A stretch of DNA of 64,000 nucleotides from Syngnathus acus (GCF_901709675.1 NC_051100.1:3348001-3412000), one strand, 5' to 3'. Shown: positions 1 through 27,292, counted from the first letter of the stretch. Numbers and translations: made by a program. The notes: a model not told the origin generated them from the sequence alone.

Positions 1-186
1 CAGGACACCAACAACCTGAACACCCCGTACGATTACACCTCCGTCATGCACTACGGGAAAACGTCCTTCAGCATTAACGGGAAGGATACCATCACCCCCA
101 TCCCCAACGCCAACGTCCAGATCGGCCAGAGGTCTGGCATGTCCCGATGGGACATCAAGAGAATCAACCTTCTCTACGACTGTTAA
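1..186 (+). CDS. hce: Hatching enzyme (high choriolytic enzyme), 3' end only
   Basis: This is the C-terminal 61 codons plus TAA of an astacin-family zinc metalloprotease; the rest lies left of the window. The frame runs from base 1 and contains the Met-turn (S-V-M-H-Y-G), the GQRSGMS segment and the terminal cysteine of the astacin fold. It aligns without gaps to residues 199-259 of the complete gene at 1381-2160, with 7 amino-acid differences (for example T-S-F here versus T-A-F there, and R versus Q after GMS). In fish these enzymes are secreted by hatching-gland cells and swell the egg envelope. The open frame without introns and the adjacent paralogue indicate a tandem array. High confidence in family; the exact paralogue is unknown. 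Confidence 0.93.
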   Translation, partial: QDTNNLNTPYDYTSVMHYGKTSFSINGKDTITPIPNANVQIGQRSGMSRWDIKRINLLYDC

Positions 187-218
187 AACAACACAAGTCG
201 TCTCTTGAGTATCTTCTC

Positions 219-224
219 AATAAA
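219..224 (+). terminator. Polyadenylation signal AATAAA of the upstream hatching-enzyme copy
   Basis: AATAAA lies 33 nt after the TAA of the first copy. It sits inside a 10-bp stretch that is missing from the otherwise similar 3' UTR of the second copy. Confidence 0.6.
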
Positions 225-1322
225 GTCAATGCAATATAAACGCTTTCTTGTCTCTTTGTGTGCCACGAAAATATGCGGAAAAACAACTTCATGTCCCTGG
301 AAGAGATTTGCTGATTTGCAGTGAGGGACAAAATTAGTTAAGATAACATAAAAAGAATGATTCAGATAAACAATTTTTTTTGTATTATTAAGCAAACAAC
401 CAATAAATTAACACAAAATTACAAAAAACAACAGATTCAAATGTTCTGGCCTTATGGTTTTGGCTTCAGCTAAAAAGAAAGGCAAATGAAACATGAATTC
501 AAAGTGTGGTATAAACATAAAGTCATAAATCGGATTGCAACATTCAGGAAGATGGATACGTGGCTTTATTTCTATTACATTTCTGTCTCACACTGCAGTG
601 TGAGGTCCAATTCAGATTTTTCTTTTTTTAATCGGATCTTTTAATTCTGTCCCCAGGTGGGAAAGATGCGCACAACAGAAAGAGCAGCACAATGTATTTT
701 GAACTCAATTAAAAAAAGTGTGACAAGGACAGTTTAATTTATTTTGTCAATACTATATGTTTTTATCTGTATAAAATAATAGACTTCATTTTTTGTCTTA
801 ATTTAAATAAATAATTTGTGGGGAAGTAGAAAGCTGTTGCATTTTTTTTCTTATTAAAACATTTTTTTTTAAGGAAGTGGAGGACTGAAACTCATTAATG
901 ACATTGCCATTCATTTCAAAGGGGGAAAGGGGTGAAGGAACAAAAAAAAAAACCAGACAAATATCTTTTAAAAAAATTAGACCCTCACAAATCGTCATTA
1001 TAGTTTTTAAATATGCCACTTTGACATAATTTGAAAGTCACATCACTGCTTAAAAGTTGTTTCTTCTGTTTGTATGACTGACATTGTTGCAAAGAAATAA
1101 ACAGTTATATTTTTACCCTTGAAGTTTCTCTCAAATAAATACTGTATTTAGAGTAATCGTGAGTAAAGGTTTAGAAGGAGAGCTCAACTCAACTTGTCCA
1201 ACCCAGTAAAGCATATTTACAAGAATAACAAAGCATCATGTCAGTGGAGTCCACCCTTGAGCGGGTTTATTAAGTCAGACCCCAACCCAAAATCCTGGTG
1301 GAGCCACACCTGTCAAGCAGAG
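225..1322. other. Intergenic spacer between hatching-enzyme copies
   Basis: AT-rich spacer of about 1.1 kb with many short poly-A and poly-T runs. I see no coding segment. The proximal part is diverged 3' UTR homologous to the sequence after the second copy. Confidence 0.5.
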
Positions 1323-1329
1323 TATAAAG
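1323..1329 (+). promoter_or_regulatory. TATA box of the complete hatching-enzyme gene
   Basis: TATAAAG lies 58 bp upstream of the ATG at 1381. This spacing suits a short 5' UTR of roughly 25-30 nt and a strong, tissue-restricted promoter. It is inferred from position and motif only. Confidence 0.55.
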
Positions 1330-1380
1330 AGACCTAGCTGACTCAAAGAGGACAAAAAGTTTCTCCATAGAAACTTCAAG

Positions 1381-2160
1381 ATGTGTCGCTTCTCTAGCCT
1401 GCTGATGCTCCTCTTGCTTAGGCTCTCTCAGGCTTACCAGGATGACAACATGCAAGAGCAAGACGAGGAAGTCCCGATTGACATCTCCGACAAAATCCTC
1501 ACCGCCAATAACGCCACCGACGAGATCCTCCTGGAAGGAGATCTGCTGATTCCCAAAACCAGGAACGCCATAAAGTGCTGGTACTGGAACTGCCGGTGGA
1601 GCAAATACAGCAACGGCCATGTGATGATCCCTTACGTGGTGAGCCAAGACTTCCTCAAATGGGAGAAGCAGAAGATTGAAATGGCCATGAGGGCCTTCCA
1701 CGGCACCACCTGTATCCGCTTCGTGCCCAGGACCGGCGAGTTCGACTACATCAGTGTGGAGAGCAGAGGCGGTTGCTTCTCGTCACTGGGAAGGCAGGGC
1801 GGCAAGCAGGTGGTGTCCATCAACCGCCTTGGCTGCCTCTACCACGGCATCATCTTGCACGAGCTCATCCACGCTTTGGGCTTCCAGCACGAGCAAACCA
1901 GGAGTGACCGTGACGGCTACGTCAGGATCAACTGGGAGAACATCGACCCAGCGATAGCCTACAACTTCAACAGGCAGGACACCAACAACCTGAACACTCC
2001 GTATGACTACACTTCCGTCATGCACTATGGGAAAACGGCCTTCAGCGTCAACGGGAGGGACACCATCATCCCCATCCCTGACGCCAGGGTCCAGATTGGC
2101 CAGAGGTCTGGCATGTCCCAATGGGACATCAAGAGAATCAACCTTCTCTACGACTGTTAA
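1381..2160 (+). CDS. hce: High choriolytic enzyme (hatching enzyme), astacin metalloprotease
   Basis: A secreted zinc protease that digests the chorion at hatching. The 259-residue single open frame has a hydrophobic signal peptide (about residues 1-19) and a propeptide carrying the astacin aspartate-switch motif L-E-G-D (D54). The likely maturation point is after K-T-R61. The extra N-terminal cysteine pair C66/C71 (CWYWNC), typical of fish hatching enzymes, is present. The catalytic motif HELIHALGFQHE gives zinc ligands H160, H164 and H170 with base E161, and the Met-turn is at S212-V-M-H-Y216. Other cysteines are C111, C132, C152 and C259. There are no introns, as known for euteleost HCE genes, which are thought to have been retroposed. 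The start is supported by the TATA box 58 bp upstream and by the signal peptide. It sits directly downstream of a paralogue in the same orientation. Confidence 0.95.
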   Translation: MCRFSSLLMLLLLRLSQAYQDDNMQEQDEEVPIDISDKILTANNATDEILLEGDLLIPKTRNAIKCWYWNCRWSKYSNGHVMIPYVVSQDFLKWEKQKIEMAMRAFHGTTCIRFVPRTGEFDYISVESRGGCFSSLGRQGGKQVVSINRLGCLYHGIILHELIHALGFQHEQTRSDRDGYVRINWENIDPAIAYNFNRQDTNNLNTPYDYTSVMHYGKTAFSVNGRDTIIPIPDARVQIGQRSGMSQWDIKRINLLYDC

Positions 2161-2895
2161 AACAACACGTGTGATCTCTTGAGTATCAGTCAATGCAATT
2201 CAACCACTTTTGGTCTCTTTGTGTACCACAAACATCTACCGAAAGGAAACAATTAGCCACAAAATGGTGGCTTGAGTCAAGGCCCAAGCGTTTTTGCAGT
2301 ATACGGCGTCAAGGAAGAAATTCATATTTGTTGTTTCATCGTCTACTTTACAAACATTTTGACGAATTCAAACCACACCAACCTTTAAGTTGTTTTGCCC
2401 ATTAAATTCAAAAACATTTAAATTTCTACATTGACTGTATTCGCTATTTTTCTCCTTTTCGCTTATTTAATTGTTCATAGTTTTTACACTATTTAAAATC
2501 TAGAATCGTTAAACGTTTAAACGAAATTGTGTTGAATTTCACCCTGATTTTCGAGGCCCCCTAGCGTCCAGACTGAAAATACACCAATTGAGACGCCAGT
2601 ACAAAAAAAAGGCAATTAACGTACTTTTTCTAACAAAAACAGTACATTTTAGACAGACAAACATTTCCTCTTACCTTCCAGTCGTAAAACTGTCGAAGGG
2701 GGGCCAGAGATGGGCTGTGTGACGCATATTCCCCAATTGGGACCTTCATTTTTTTTTTCCTCACCTGTCCACCTTTTTCGTCTGAACTTTTATGCAACGT
2801 GGACGCACTGTGGCACCATGCTGCCCACCGCAGGGCAGTTGTGGTACGACATAAAAAACAAATCCGCATATTAGCTGTCAGCAATGAAATGAAAT
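2161..2895. other. 3' flank of hatching enzyme; convergent with the mark1 3' end
   Basis: No coding segment is seen. The canonical AATAAA found after the first copy is absent here. The nearest + strand hexamer is ATTAAA at 2403-2408, about 245 nt past the stop. The mark1 transcript arrives from the opposite strand at about 2.9 kb. Confidence 0.45.
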
Positions 2896-2917
2896 GAATA
2901 CAAACAAATAAAATCCT

Positions 2918-2923
2918 TTTTAT
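2918..2923 (-). terminator. Candidate polyadenylation signal for mark1
   Basis: On the minus strand this reads AATAAA in an A-rich context, about 1.15 kb downstream of the mark1 stop. It would give a 3' UTR of about 1.2 kb ending near 2895. Other A/T-rich hexamer variants lie nearby, so the true end is uncertain. Confidence 0.3.
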
Positions 2924-4033
2924 TTTCTCCAACAAAGTGCACACCTTATTTCTACAAAGCAGCACATTACAATGTAATGGAATAAATACAATAAAATTTG
3001 CTGAATTAACAAAAAATAAATCCAGAACAAAAACAAGAGATACACAAGTATCACATTGGTGGAGATGCAGGACCAAACAAGGGTGTTGAGACGAACGTTC
3101 TCTTTTTTTTTTTTTTTAACTTCTCATGCTTCTTGGCGAACTGATTTAAATGCCTGCTTTTAATGTAACCGAGGACCAGCAAATCTTGTTGGAAAGAAAC
3201 AACAGGTGCATACTGTCATAGTGAGAAAACTTGTGCAAAGGGCAGCAGGGACCTTCACATTAACCTCGCCCCCTTACTGCCCAGAGAAAATAAAGTGAAC
3301 ACATTTTCAGTTTTACTACTACATGGTGCAACTTTGTTTTTTTTTTTCTTCTTTTCGTTTCCTCCATAGGCAAATAAAATAGAACACAAAAGGCAAGGGA
3401 ACGTCTCCCTTTCATATTCCGCAAAATAATTTAGTGCTCGTTACATGAAATGGAAAAACGCTATTCAGGCTTTTTAAAAAAAAAAAAAAAAAAAAAATTC
3501 ACAGAGCAAAAAAAAAAAAGGAAAATGCTCTAAGAGACATCACTTATATTGGGAACCAAAAAAGAAAATAAATCCCATGAAAGAAAATCTGTACACAACT
3601 CAAAAATCAATATACAGTACCTGCAGATGTTATGCATACAGTACAATTCTTTTTACATCGTTTTTAGTATGAGCTCCAGCCTGCTCTACATACGCACGGA
3701 ACACAGGTGGAAAAAGCGGCGAGTTATTCAGCGTAAGATCTGGTAGTAGTCGTTTAGAAAACAAAAACATTATTGCAGGGTGTTCAGCTGCATACTGCAT
3801 GTTATGTGTCCTTTGAAAGGAAGAGAGAGAGCGAAAGACACACACAGGCCTGGACGGACAGTTTCAAACAAACAGAAAAGATGTCGCTGTAAGCCGTCAC
3901 AGAGGGTCCGATGAGGCCGTCTCCTCTGTGCAGTACATTCGTGGCCAGTATTGCACGCTACCAGCCGAGGCCACCCTGATAATGCGCGGCGAGGACGTTC
4001 AGTGCATGAATCCAGTGATGAGATGAGCCCGCA

Positions 4034-4069
4034 GTTGTTGTTGTTGCTGCTGCTGCTGCTGTTGTAGTT
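4034..4069 (-). repeat. CAG/CAA trinucleotide repeat just after the mark1 stop
   Basis: On the transcript strand, a run of CAA/CAG triplets begins about 3 nt after the TGA stop. It is an imperfect microsatellite in the first bases of the 3' UTR. Confidence 0.8.
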
Positions 4070-4072
4070 GCG

Positions 4073-20496
<16,424 letters not shown>

Positions 20497-20900
20497 CTTG
20501 TGTGAGGGGGGAGCCTGGCAAAGAGGCCGCTCGGCGGACGGGCACAGAGCAGACGCGGCGTCTTCGGATCCCACCTTCCTCTCTACATCCCCCTCAGCAC
20601 AAAGCCAAGCCGGCAGGAAGTGCGCAAACGGCTGGCTAGCTTAGCGCAGCATTGCCCTGCCAAGTGGGGCCCCGGCCGACTCGCACCCAGATGGTTTGCG
20701 TTCGGTTCCGGGGTTCGGCGTGAGGGAGCTAGGCCGGCTCAGACTAGACGAGCGCCGAGAGGAGGAGATGGAGGGAGGAGAGACCGAGAGAGGGAGGGAG
20801 GGAGGGCAGGAAGGAAGATGCGCATCAAAACCACCAACCAGGAAGGATGGAGGGCTCTCTCGCTCGCTCTCCCTCATTGAATGCGATGCTCTCTCGCCCT
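20497..20900 (-). promoter_or_regulatory. mark1: GC/CpG-rich promoter and 5' UTR region of mark1
   Basis: The 400 bp upstream of the mark1 ATG are much richer in G+C and CpG than the flanks. They include a purine-rich GGAGGGA tract near 20760-20815. There is no TATA box in the expected place, consistent with a CpG-island promoter. Open frames here on both strands are composition artefacts. Confidence 0.55.
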
Positions 20901-23900
20901 CTCTCCCTTTGTGTCCTCCTCATTGGAGTCAACAGCAAACAGCGCGGAGACATTGATTTCAATCCCGTGTAAAAGGCAACAAGGGAGTGTTCGGCTTTTG
21001 AAAAACCGGTCCAAACTAAATTAAAAAAAAAAAAAAAAATCGTCACTGGGTGGAGTGAATGAATGAAGGGTGCAGCGTGACGGTTTGATGGATTACTGCC
21101 CTGCATTCCTATTGGCTGTATGGTTTTGTTGAGAGGTAAACAAGCTTTAGCAACCGAGCCGCAGGGTGAGGCCTGGCTCGGTTAAAAAAAACAACAACAA
21201 CGTACTATTTGGTCGACACTGCCATCTATCGTCGGACGTCAGTATAGCACCTTATGTCATTCGAGTTGTGCTTCTCAATTGTGCCTCTAGGTGTCAGGCC
21301 ATTCCAACAAATGTAAGCAGGTGAACTTGTGGCGGGTTGATACGTTAGTGTTTAGGATTTATACATTCATTTTGGTCAAGTAAAGCTTCATCAAATTAAC
21401 AGTACTTTGATTTAAAAAATAATAATAATCCAGCAGTCTTTCCACCTCTGCATTAGGTGCGCTAAAACTAACAACTAAAATGTTGTTTACAGTCAGCCGA
21501 GTCAGTCTTACAATAAAAGTAGGCTGTGAATAATTTTAACCGAGCTTCTTGTCAGCTACTGGTGCAGCAGCGAGGCCCCAAAAGTAACAATGGACTCAGC
21601 ATGACGCCACGTATCACAATAAGTGATGATTATGGGACCTGAAAGCCACTGAGAACATTCTGCACGGCCTGGAGGCATTAAAGTTTATTTTCCACCCTCC
21701 AGCAAGTCTCTCTCTTCATCTCTGCCCGAATAAAAAATATTTTGTCTTTGCGATAGCAGAACAAAGAGTTGAGGTCGTTTTGGCAAAACAAAATAGGAGG
21801 GTTCAGACACTGCACCTTGGCATGAAGCAAGGCATTTTTGGAATTCTGCACATCTGATCCCAAAATGGATTGGCTCCCAAACATAACAGATCTTATCTTT
21901 TCTGAGTGCAAACAAATGGAATTGTCTAAATTAATCCACTTTTTTTTTTTTTCTGACAAGTCACAGAGATATTTAGCTGATACGCTTCTATTCTAGATCT
22001 GATAATATTTACAAGGCCCACATCGAATTCCACAATCAAACAATGAAATCCAATGCAAGTTCACTCCAGTGGAACCTGATTGACTCTCAAGTTGTTCTAT
22101 TTTCAAATCAGAATTATGTTGAAAACTATGTTGAAGTGAGTTGAGGAGCTTCATATTTGCCGCCATCTTGTGGCATTTATAGGCAATTAGAATATTTTGT
22201 AAGAATTATGTTTTTAAAGTGTCGCAAGAGTAAAACTAGGATAATTAAAACAATTGAATACTTTTGTTGAATTGTAAACTGTACAACTGTTGCTGCATTT
22301 GACATTGTAGCTTCGACTATTCCTGGGAATGACTTACACTCCTCCTAACCTCGGAGCATCCGCCCTGGGAACGTTATTCGTGCTTGGGATTCCAATGCTG
22401 CACCTGAGCTGCAATGCTGCGGAATGTAATGGGCACTGACACTGGTTTAATGAGTGCATGTACACCCAGGGCCAAATGCAATTACAAGCTCCCACAAGCA
22501 AGCATCAATAAAAAAAAGAAAGAGCAGAGAAAGAGTGAGACAGAGAGACAGCTGTGAACAGCCATTCATGGCTAACGTTAGCTGAAGCTAATAGACGAAA
22601 TGCTTCATATTGAACACTGACGTTCTTTCTTTAACAATCGAGCCGCTGAGAATTATTGCAGGCTAATTCCATTTTTTTGTCATTTTGCAGAAGAGTGATT
22701 TCAAGTTTTATAGCTGCAATAAAAATCGCTTGGATTTATATCCTGGTGATTTATATGGCAGTGATTACTTCTGGATACGGGGATTCTCAGCTTTTGGCTT
22801 TTTGCCAGACGTAATGATTAAAGACAAGAAACGAGATTCGTAGAATGTGTAATCCCATTCGGTACATAAATCGTTTTTCTTCGACTGTTATATTTTTATG
22901 ATCACAAGAAACTGAAATTGTAATCCCTAAATAATTGGGACTAATTTCCCAGCCTTTTAAAATCTTCAATCTCCGTGCCGAGTGCAACAATGAACTGCCT
23001 CCTATATGTCAAAATTAACGAAATATTAGCTGTCAGTATGATAAAGTGCATTACAGATTACAACCTCAATAACAAACCAGCTAAATTAGTACCTCTGCAA
23101 CAGTGTCAATCAAACCTGAACATTATCAAAGCTGTAAAGGCATAACTGTTGTGGCACTACATTCTTTTGTTTACCTAATGTTGCGGCTGATTATTATTTT
23201 GGCATGCTCCTTGACAGAAAAACAAGATCATAAAGTATAAAATGAGGGATGAGAATGAACTGATGGTTGCTTGAAAGAAGAGAAAAAAAAAAGCTGTTAA
23301 TGCTTGGCAAGGCAGCAACGTGCACCCTGCTCGGACAAGTCAACAAAACCTTGCTGGTATGCCGAATATTTTTGGTAGGCATAGATACGAGGCCGCCGAG
23401 GAATTTGATCAGGCGACGAGCCAGCCAGCCAGCTAGCCAGCCAACCTCCAGCTCATTATTATTACCCGCGGCAGCAGCAGCAGCAGCAACACACCCTGCT
23501 GCATCCATAACCCTTTACCGCACCCCTCACCCACTTGTCTTGATGGCTGTCACTCATGCATGCGCTCACGCCCACGCATGCAATCGGCATTTAGGAAAAA
23601 AGGAAAAGTTGAGTCGGTGGTTTTAAAACGAACCCGTTTATCACATGAGGTACATTCCAGACTAGTGTTGCACAGAGGTCCGACAAGATCAATGTCTACT
23701 CGTAAAATAATTCAAACGTTTCATTTTTAATAACCACACTCTCAGTCTATGCTGATGTAGTATCGGAAGTGTCGCGCTTCAACCAGTCGTACATGCAAGC
23801 TCCAATACAACCGATGACGGAGCAAATATTACAAAGGCAGAATTTGTGATAGAGCTCTTGTATTGGATCTCATTAGATTGCATGGGCATTGAACTCAACC

Positions 23901-25498
23901 CTCAATGGGCCCTCTGATAAGAATAAAGATTTTCTCACCGATATGAACTTGCAGCATGCTAGCTATAATCGCCATGTGTTTGGCCTTGTAATTATGTCAT
24001 AACTCAAAGGCTTCCCTGGTGAGCTACCAAAAAAAAAAAAAAAAAAAAACAGGTTCATGGTTGTTCTCTGAGGAGTGGGCCCATTAATTGTCAGGATATA
24101 ATTACACCGTCACCACCCTCAGGGTCTGTGTTAAGTTAAAGTAATAAGAGAATGTATGTTTTACTTATCATAAAACAAGACTGGGTTGCAACACTAACAC
24201 ATTCCCCATAAAACAACAACACAAATCGAAAGAGAATAACCATCATTCATTTTTCACTCCAAGTCTCTTCATTTTGTAGCACTTCTCTGGGCAACACTGC
24301 TTCCAGTATATATGTATGAACATTTATTTTTTTTGTCCAATCAGATTTCAGCCTCTGTGTTGCCATGTCAAACTTATCTGGCCAGAGCCTTTAGCATCAC
24401 TAGTGCTGGTCAAAAGCTGGAAATCATGAGACAACGTTGCTTTAATTATGTAATCATATAAATTCCTATTTCTGGCTTGAAACCATCTTTTAAAACCCTA
24501 ACTTTGTTGAAACCCTAATTTTGAACCCCTTTGAGTGGGACGATGACAACTATCACTCGCAATCCCTAATGACTAAATCTATAATCGCAACGTGATGTAC
24601 GTCAATGCGCCAAAATAATATAAACAAAGGCGCGTTGCTATGACGTCAAAAAAGTGACCATTAATTAAACATAATGAACGTTTTGAAACGTTTTCACTTT
24701 GTTTGCGTTTCTGCTGCTTGTGCTTGCCGATTAACGGGACTGCTTCATTTCAAATTTTGGCTTCGTCATATAGAAAAGAACAACAACTTCAAGGTTTGTT
24801 TCTTGAAAACTACAAACACGATCTAGGCAATGTAAAAGAGATCGTTAGCAATATCAAATGACGATACATTTCCGTTTAAAATGTCATTAAGGGACCTTTG
24901 TTGTTGATTGACGCATGCTGTCGTAAATCTGGAAAGCTGATTTCGGCTTCTTTCGGCTTTTCACGTCTTTCGATATAGTAACCAATACCACCGAGTGAGG
25001 CGTTCACATTTCCTTCGCTGCCTCGGAAATTAGAGCGTTCGCAGAAGAAGAAAGCGGCCCGTAGTAAATTATGTAACATTAAAAATGCATCTACAGTTTC
25101 TGTTGAAAACCAAAAAGAAGTAACAGGCCACGACATTTTGAACTTGAACTAAAATAAAAATAAAGGGCTTGAGACATTTAATTCTCCCCAGTTTTATTTT
25201 ACATAGTATTTTAAAATAGTGCCACATCTTTCAGTAGTTTTATTTTTCTACATTTGGTACATTGTCAAATTCTATTTTATGTTCTGGTTCTACATTTCGT
25301 TTGACTTAGTTTACTTGTTCGACTTCTCCTGGTTCAACTTTTTTTACTCCTACTTACTACTACATTTGGTTATACAAAGTACTTCTTTTTTTAATTTCTT
25401 TTGGTTCTTACGTCTTCTTTTTCTCTGCAACTTCAGTTCTAGCATTTCTGGCTCTACTTCTACGGTTGTGATCTGATTTATTTGTTTATTTTTTACAG
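20901..25498. other. Intergenic region between mark1 and the TPPP gene
   Basis: About 4.6 kb without a recognisable coding segment. It contains a CAG/GCA triplet run and a CCAGCCAG tract near 23425-23490, and a 20-base A run near 24030. A CRE-type palindrome TGACGTCA lies at 24641-24648, possibly in the TPPP promoter. A pyrimidine-rich 250-bp tract precedes the TPPP splice acceptor. An untranslated first exon of the TPPP gene should lie here but I cannot place it. Confidence 0.45.
24641..24648. promoter_or_regulatory. Palindromic CRE (TGACGTCA), possible TPPP promoter element
   Basis: A perfect CREB/ATF site about 860 bp upstream of the TPPP ATG. It sits in a locally CpG-containing stretch with a GTTGCTATG X-box-like half-site just before it. 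Function is inferred from the motif only. Confidence 0.35.
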
Positions 25499-25506
25499 GC
25501 TAAGTG

Positions 25507-26304
25507 ATGGCAGAGAACCTGGACTCGGAGGCGCTGTTGAATGCGTTCAGCCGTTTTGCAGTCTATGGAGACACCAAGGCCAGCGGAAAGGAAATGAACG
25601 GGAAGAACTGGTCCAAACTCTGCAAGGACTGCAAGATCATCGACGGCAAAAGCATCACCGGAACTGACGTCGATATTGTCTTCTCCAAAGTCAAGTGAGA
25701 ACATCTGTCTGCACTGCGTTTTCCCGTGCAGTATTCAATGAGTGAAGTATTTGTGTGTATTTACATGTGCGTAGGCAAAAGTCAGCCCGTGTGATCACCT
25801 TTAACGAGTTCCAGCAAGCTCTGCAGGAATTGGCGATTAAGAGGTTCAAGACCAAAGGCCGTGACGAGGCCATCATGGCCATCTACAAGATGGTAGAGGG
25901 CGGAGAGCCTACCCAGTTTGGAGTCACGGTCAGAAAAACAACAACATAGATCACGTCTTGAGAGTCTATCTAGTAAAGGAGTTAATATTGTTAGCGAGAA
26001 GGTTAGCATTAGCGGTAGCATTGAAATTAGGGTTAGCGTTCGAGTCTACAAATGTAACTTTAGTCAATCCCACTGTGGTTGTGTAAATTTGTTGCTGTTT
26101 TTTTGTGTTGCTCAGAAAACCGTAAAGGCCGGCGGAGTAGACCGTCTGACGGACACGTCTTTGTACACCGGGTCGCACAAGGAGCGCTTTGACGAGAGCG
26201 GGCAAGGACGAGGACGCGAAGGACGAGAGGACGTTGTCAACAACACGGGTTGCTCCTCTAAAAATGAAGGATCGTACGATAAGAAAATGAAGAACGAAAA
26301 ATGA
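25507..26304 (+). CDS. tppp2: Tubulin polymerization-promoting protein family member (3 coding exons)
   Basis: Binds tubulin and bundles or stabilises microtubules. Exons 25507-25694, 25775-25928 and 26116-26304 join in phase to 176 residues, the size of vertebrate TPPP2/TPPP3. Hallmarks are the [16 protein letters not shown]...[13 protein letters not shown] core (about residues 27-62) and the C-terminal [24 protein letters not shown] block. [10 protein letters not shown], the V-NNTG segment and the tail S-Y-D-K-K-M-K favour tppp2 over tppp3, with moderate confidence. The ATG is chosen over a GTG one codon upstream; an AG acceptor at 25497-25498 shows that a non-coding exon precedes. Relative to the usual GKGIAGR, this protein has GQGRGREGR, and its tail ends in extra charged residues. 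Confidence 0.9.
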
Positions 26305-26394
26305 ATCCAACACACAAACAGGAAGTGTAAGCAGCCTTCAACTTTGACCCTTACATCTCAATGTGTGTTACTTTGTGTCAGGTGACTGAAAGAA

Positions 26395-26400
26395 AATAAA
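26395..26400 (+). terminator. tppp2: Polyadenylation signal AATAAA of the TPPP gene
   Basis: AATAAA about 90 nt after the TGA, followed by GT-rich sequence (TGCGTGTG) about 20 nt later, as expected for a cleavage site near 26420. Confidence 0.75.
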
Positions 26401-26546
26401 GACTTCTTGTCTCGACTTAACATGCGTGTGAGTAATTGACAATATTTTGAGACATGGTTTTGCCATGAGAACAAAAAAATAGCAGCACTACTTCTGAGAG
26501 TCTTAAAAACTCATCGAGAATTCAACTGAGTTCTTAGAAATCAAAT

Positions 26547-26552
26547 TTTATT
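26547..26552 (-). terminator. Candidate polyadenylation signal for the fibulin gene
   Basis: Reads AATAAA on the minus strand, 0.93 kb beyond the fibulin stop codon. If used, the fibulin and TPPP transcripts end about 100 bp apart, tail-to-tail. Confidence 0.4.
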
Positions 26553-27256
26553 CCACGATATATAACTTTTGCTCTTCCGAGTACAAACATTCGATATAAG
26601 ATATTTAAAAAAATATATTTTAAACAGAACCCAAAAAATATAAACAATATATGGAAAGTATGAACGGCTGGATTAGTGCTGTGCCTGATGGGGGATTTTT
26701 GCTCCTGTCTCTTTAAGGCACGATGGTGGATGACCAAGTTACAATAATATATTTTTTTAAGTGAGTTAAGGACATATATATATATACACACACATACACA
26801 CGCACACGTCCTACATATGTGCTGCATTAAAGTGCCACAACTGTGACGTGTGAAGCAACACTGGGGCCGAGTGACCCGCAGGCCGACCCGTTTGCTAGCT
26901 TGCGTCCATATTTCCTGTTATTGGCGTTGGAAGTGCATCGGCGCAAAGTATAAACAGCTCGGCCACATTAAGGACGCCCTTTGAGGCAGCTTCTTTTTTT
27001 TTTTTTTTTTCCTCGCAAACACACACACTGATTTGTTACCTAGCTATGTACATGACTTAATGCGTATGAAGCAAGCGACTCACTGGCAGGCGACTCTTTG
27101 AAGCTTTCTGGGAAATTGTTACTCATGCAAAAGAAATGATTTTGTAATGTAAAATGTTTTAAAATAATCGTTCCTTACCTTTGGGTCGAACTTCTAGACA
27201 GGTTTTAATGAATCAATATGGATTTGTCAATAAATGTTTTATATTAGTCTCGTTTT

Positions 27257-27292
27257 CAACAGGGGTGTGTAGACTTATTCTATCCCGATATA
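27257..27292. mobile_element. End of the 'agtctacacacccc' dispersed repeat, reverse orientation
   Basis: AGGGGTGTGTAGACTTATTC is the reverse complement of the motif opening the repeat at 18704. It lies in the presumed fibulin 3' UTR. Confidence 0.4.

Noticed and set aside
1783-2193. 136-codon minus-strand ORF antisense to the hatching enzyme (also 1270-1701)
   Set aside because: Lies entirely over the coding strand of a clear protease gene and matches nothing; it is a codon-bias shadow.
20620-20956. Overlapping R/E/G-rich and S/P-rich ORFs on both strands
   Set aside because: Composition of the purine-rich GGAGGGA tract in the mark1 promoter; no splice or homology support.
25219-25476. 85-codon hydrophobic ORF (F/Y/L-rich, membrane-like)
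   Set aside because: Direct result of the T-rich tract before the TPPP acceptor; no start context or conservation expected.
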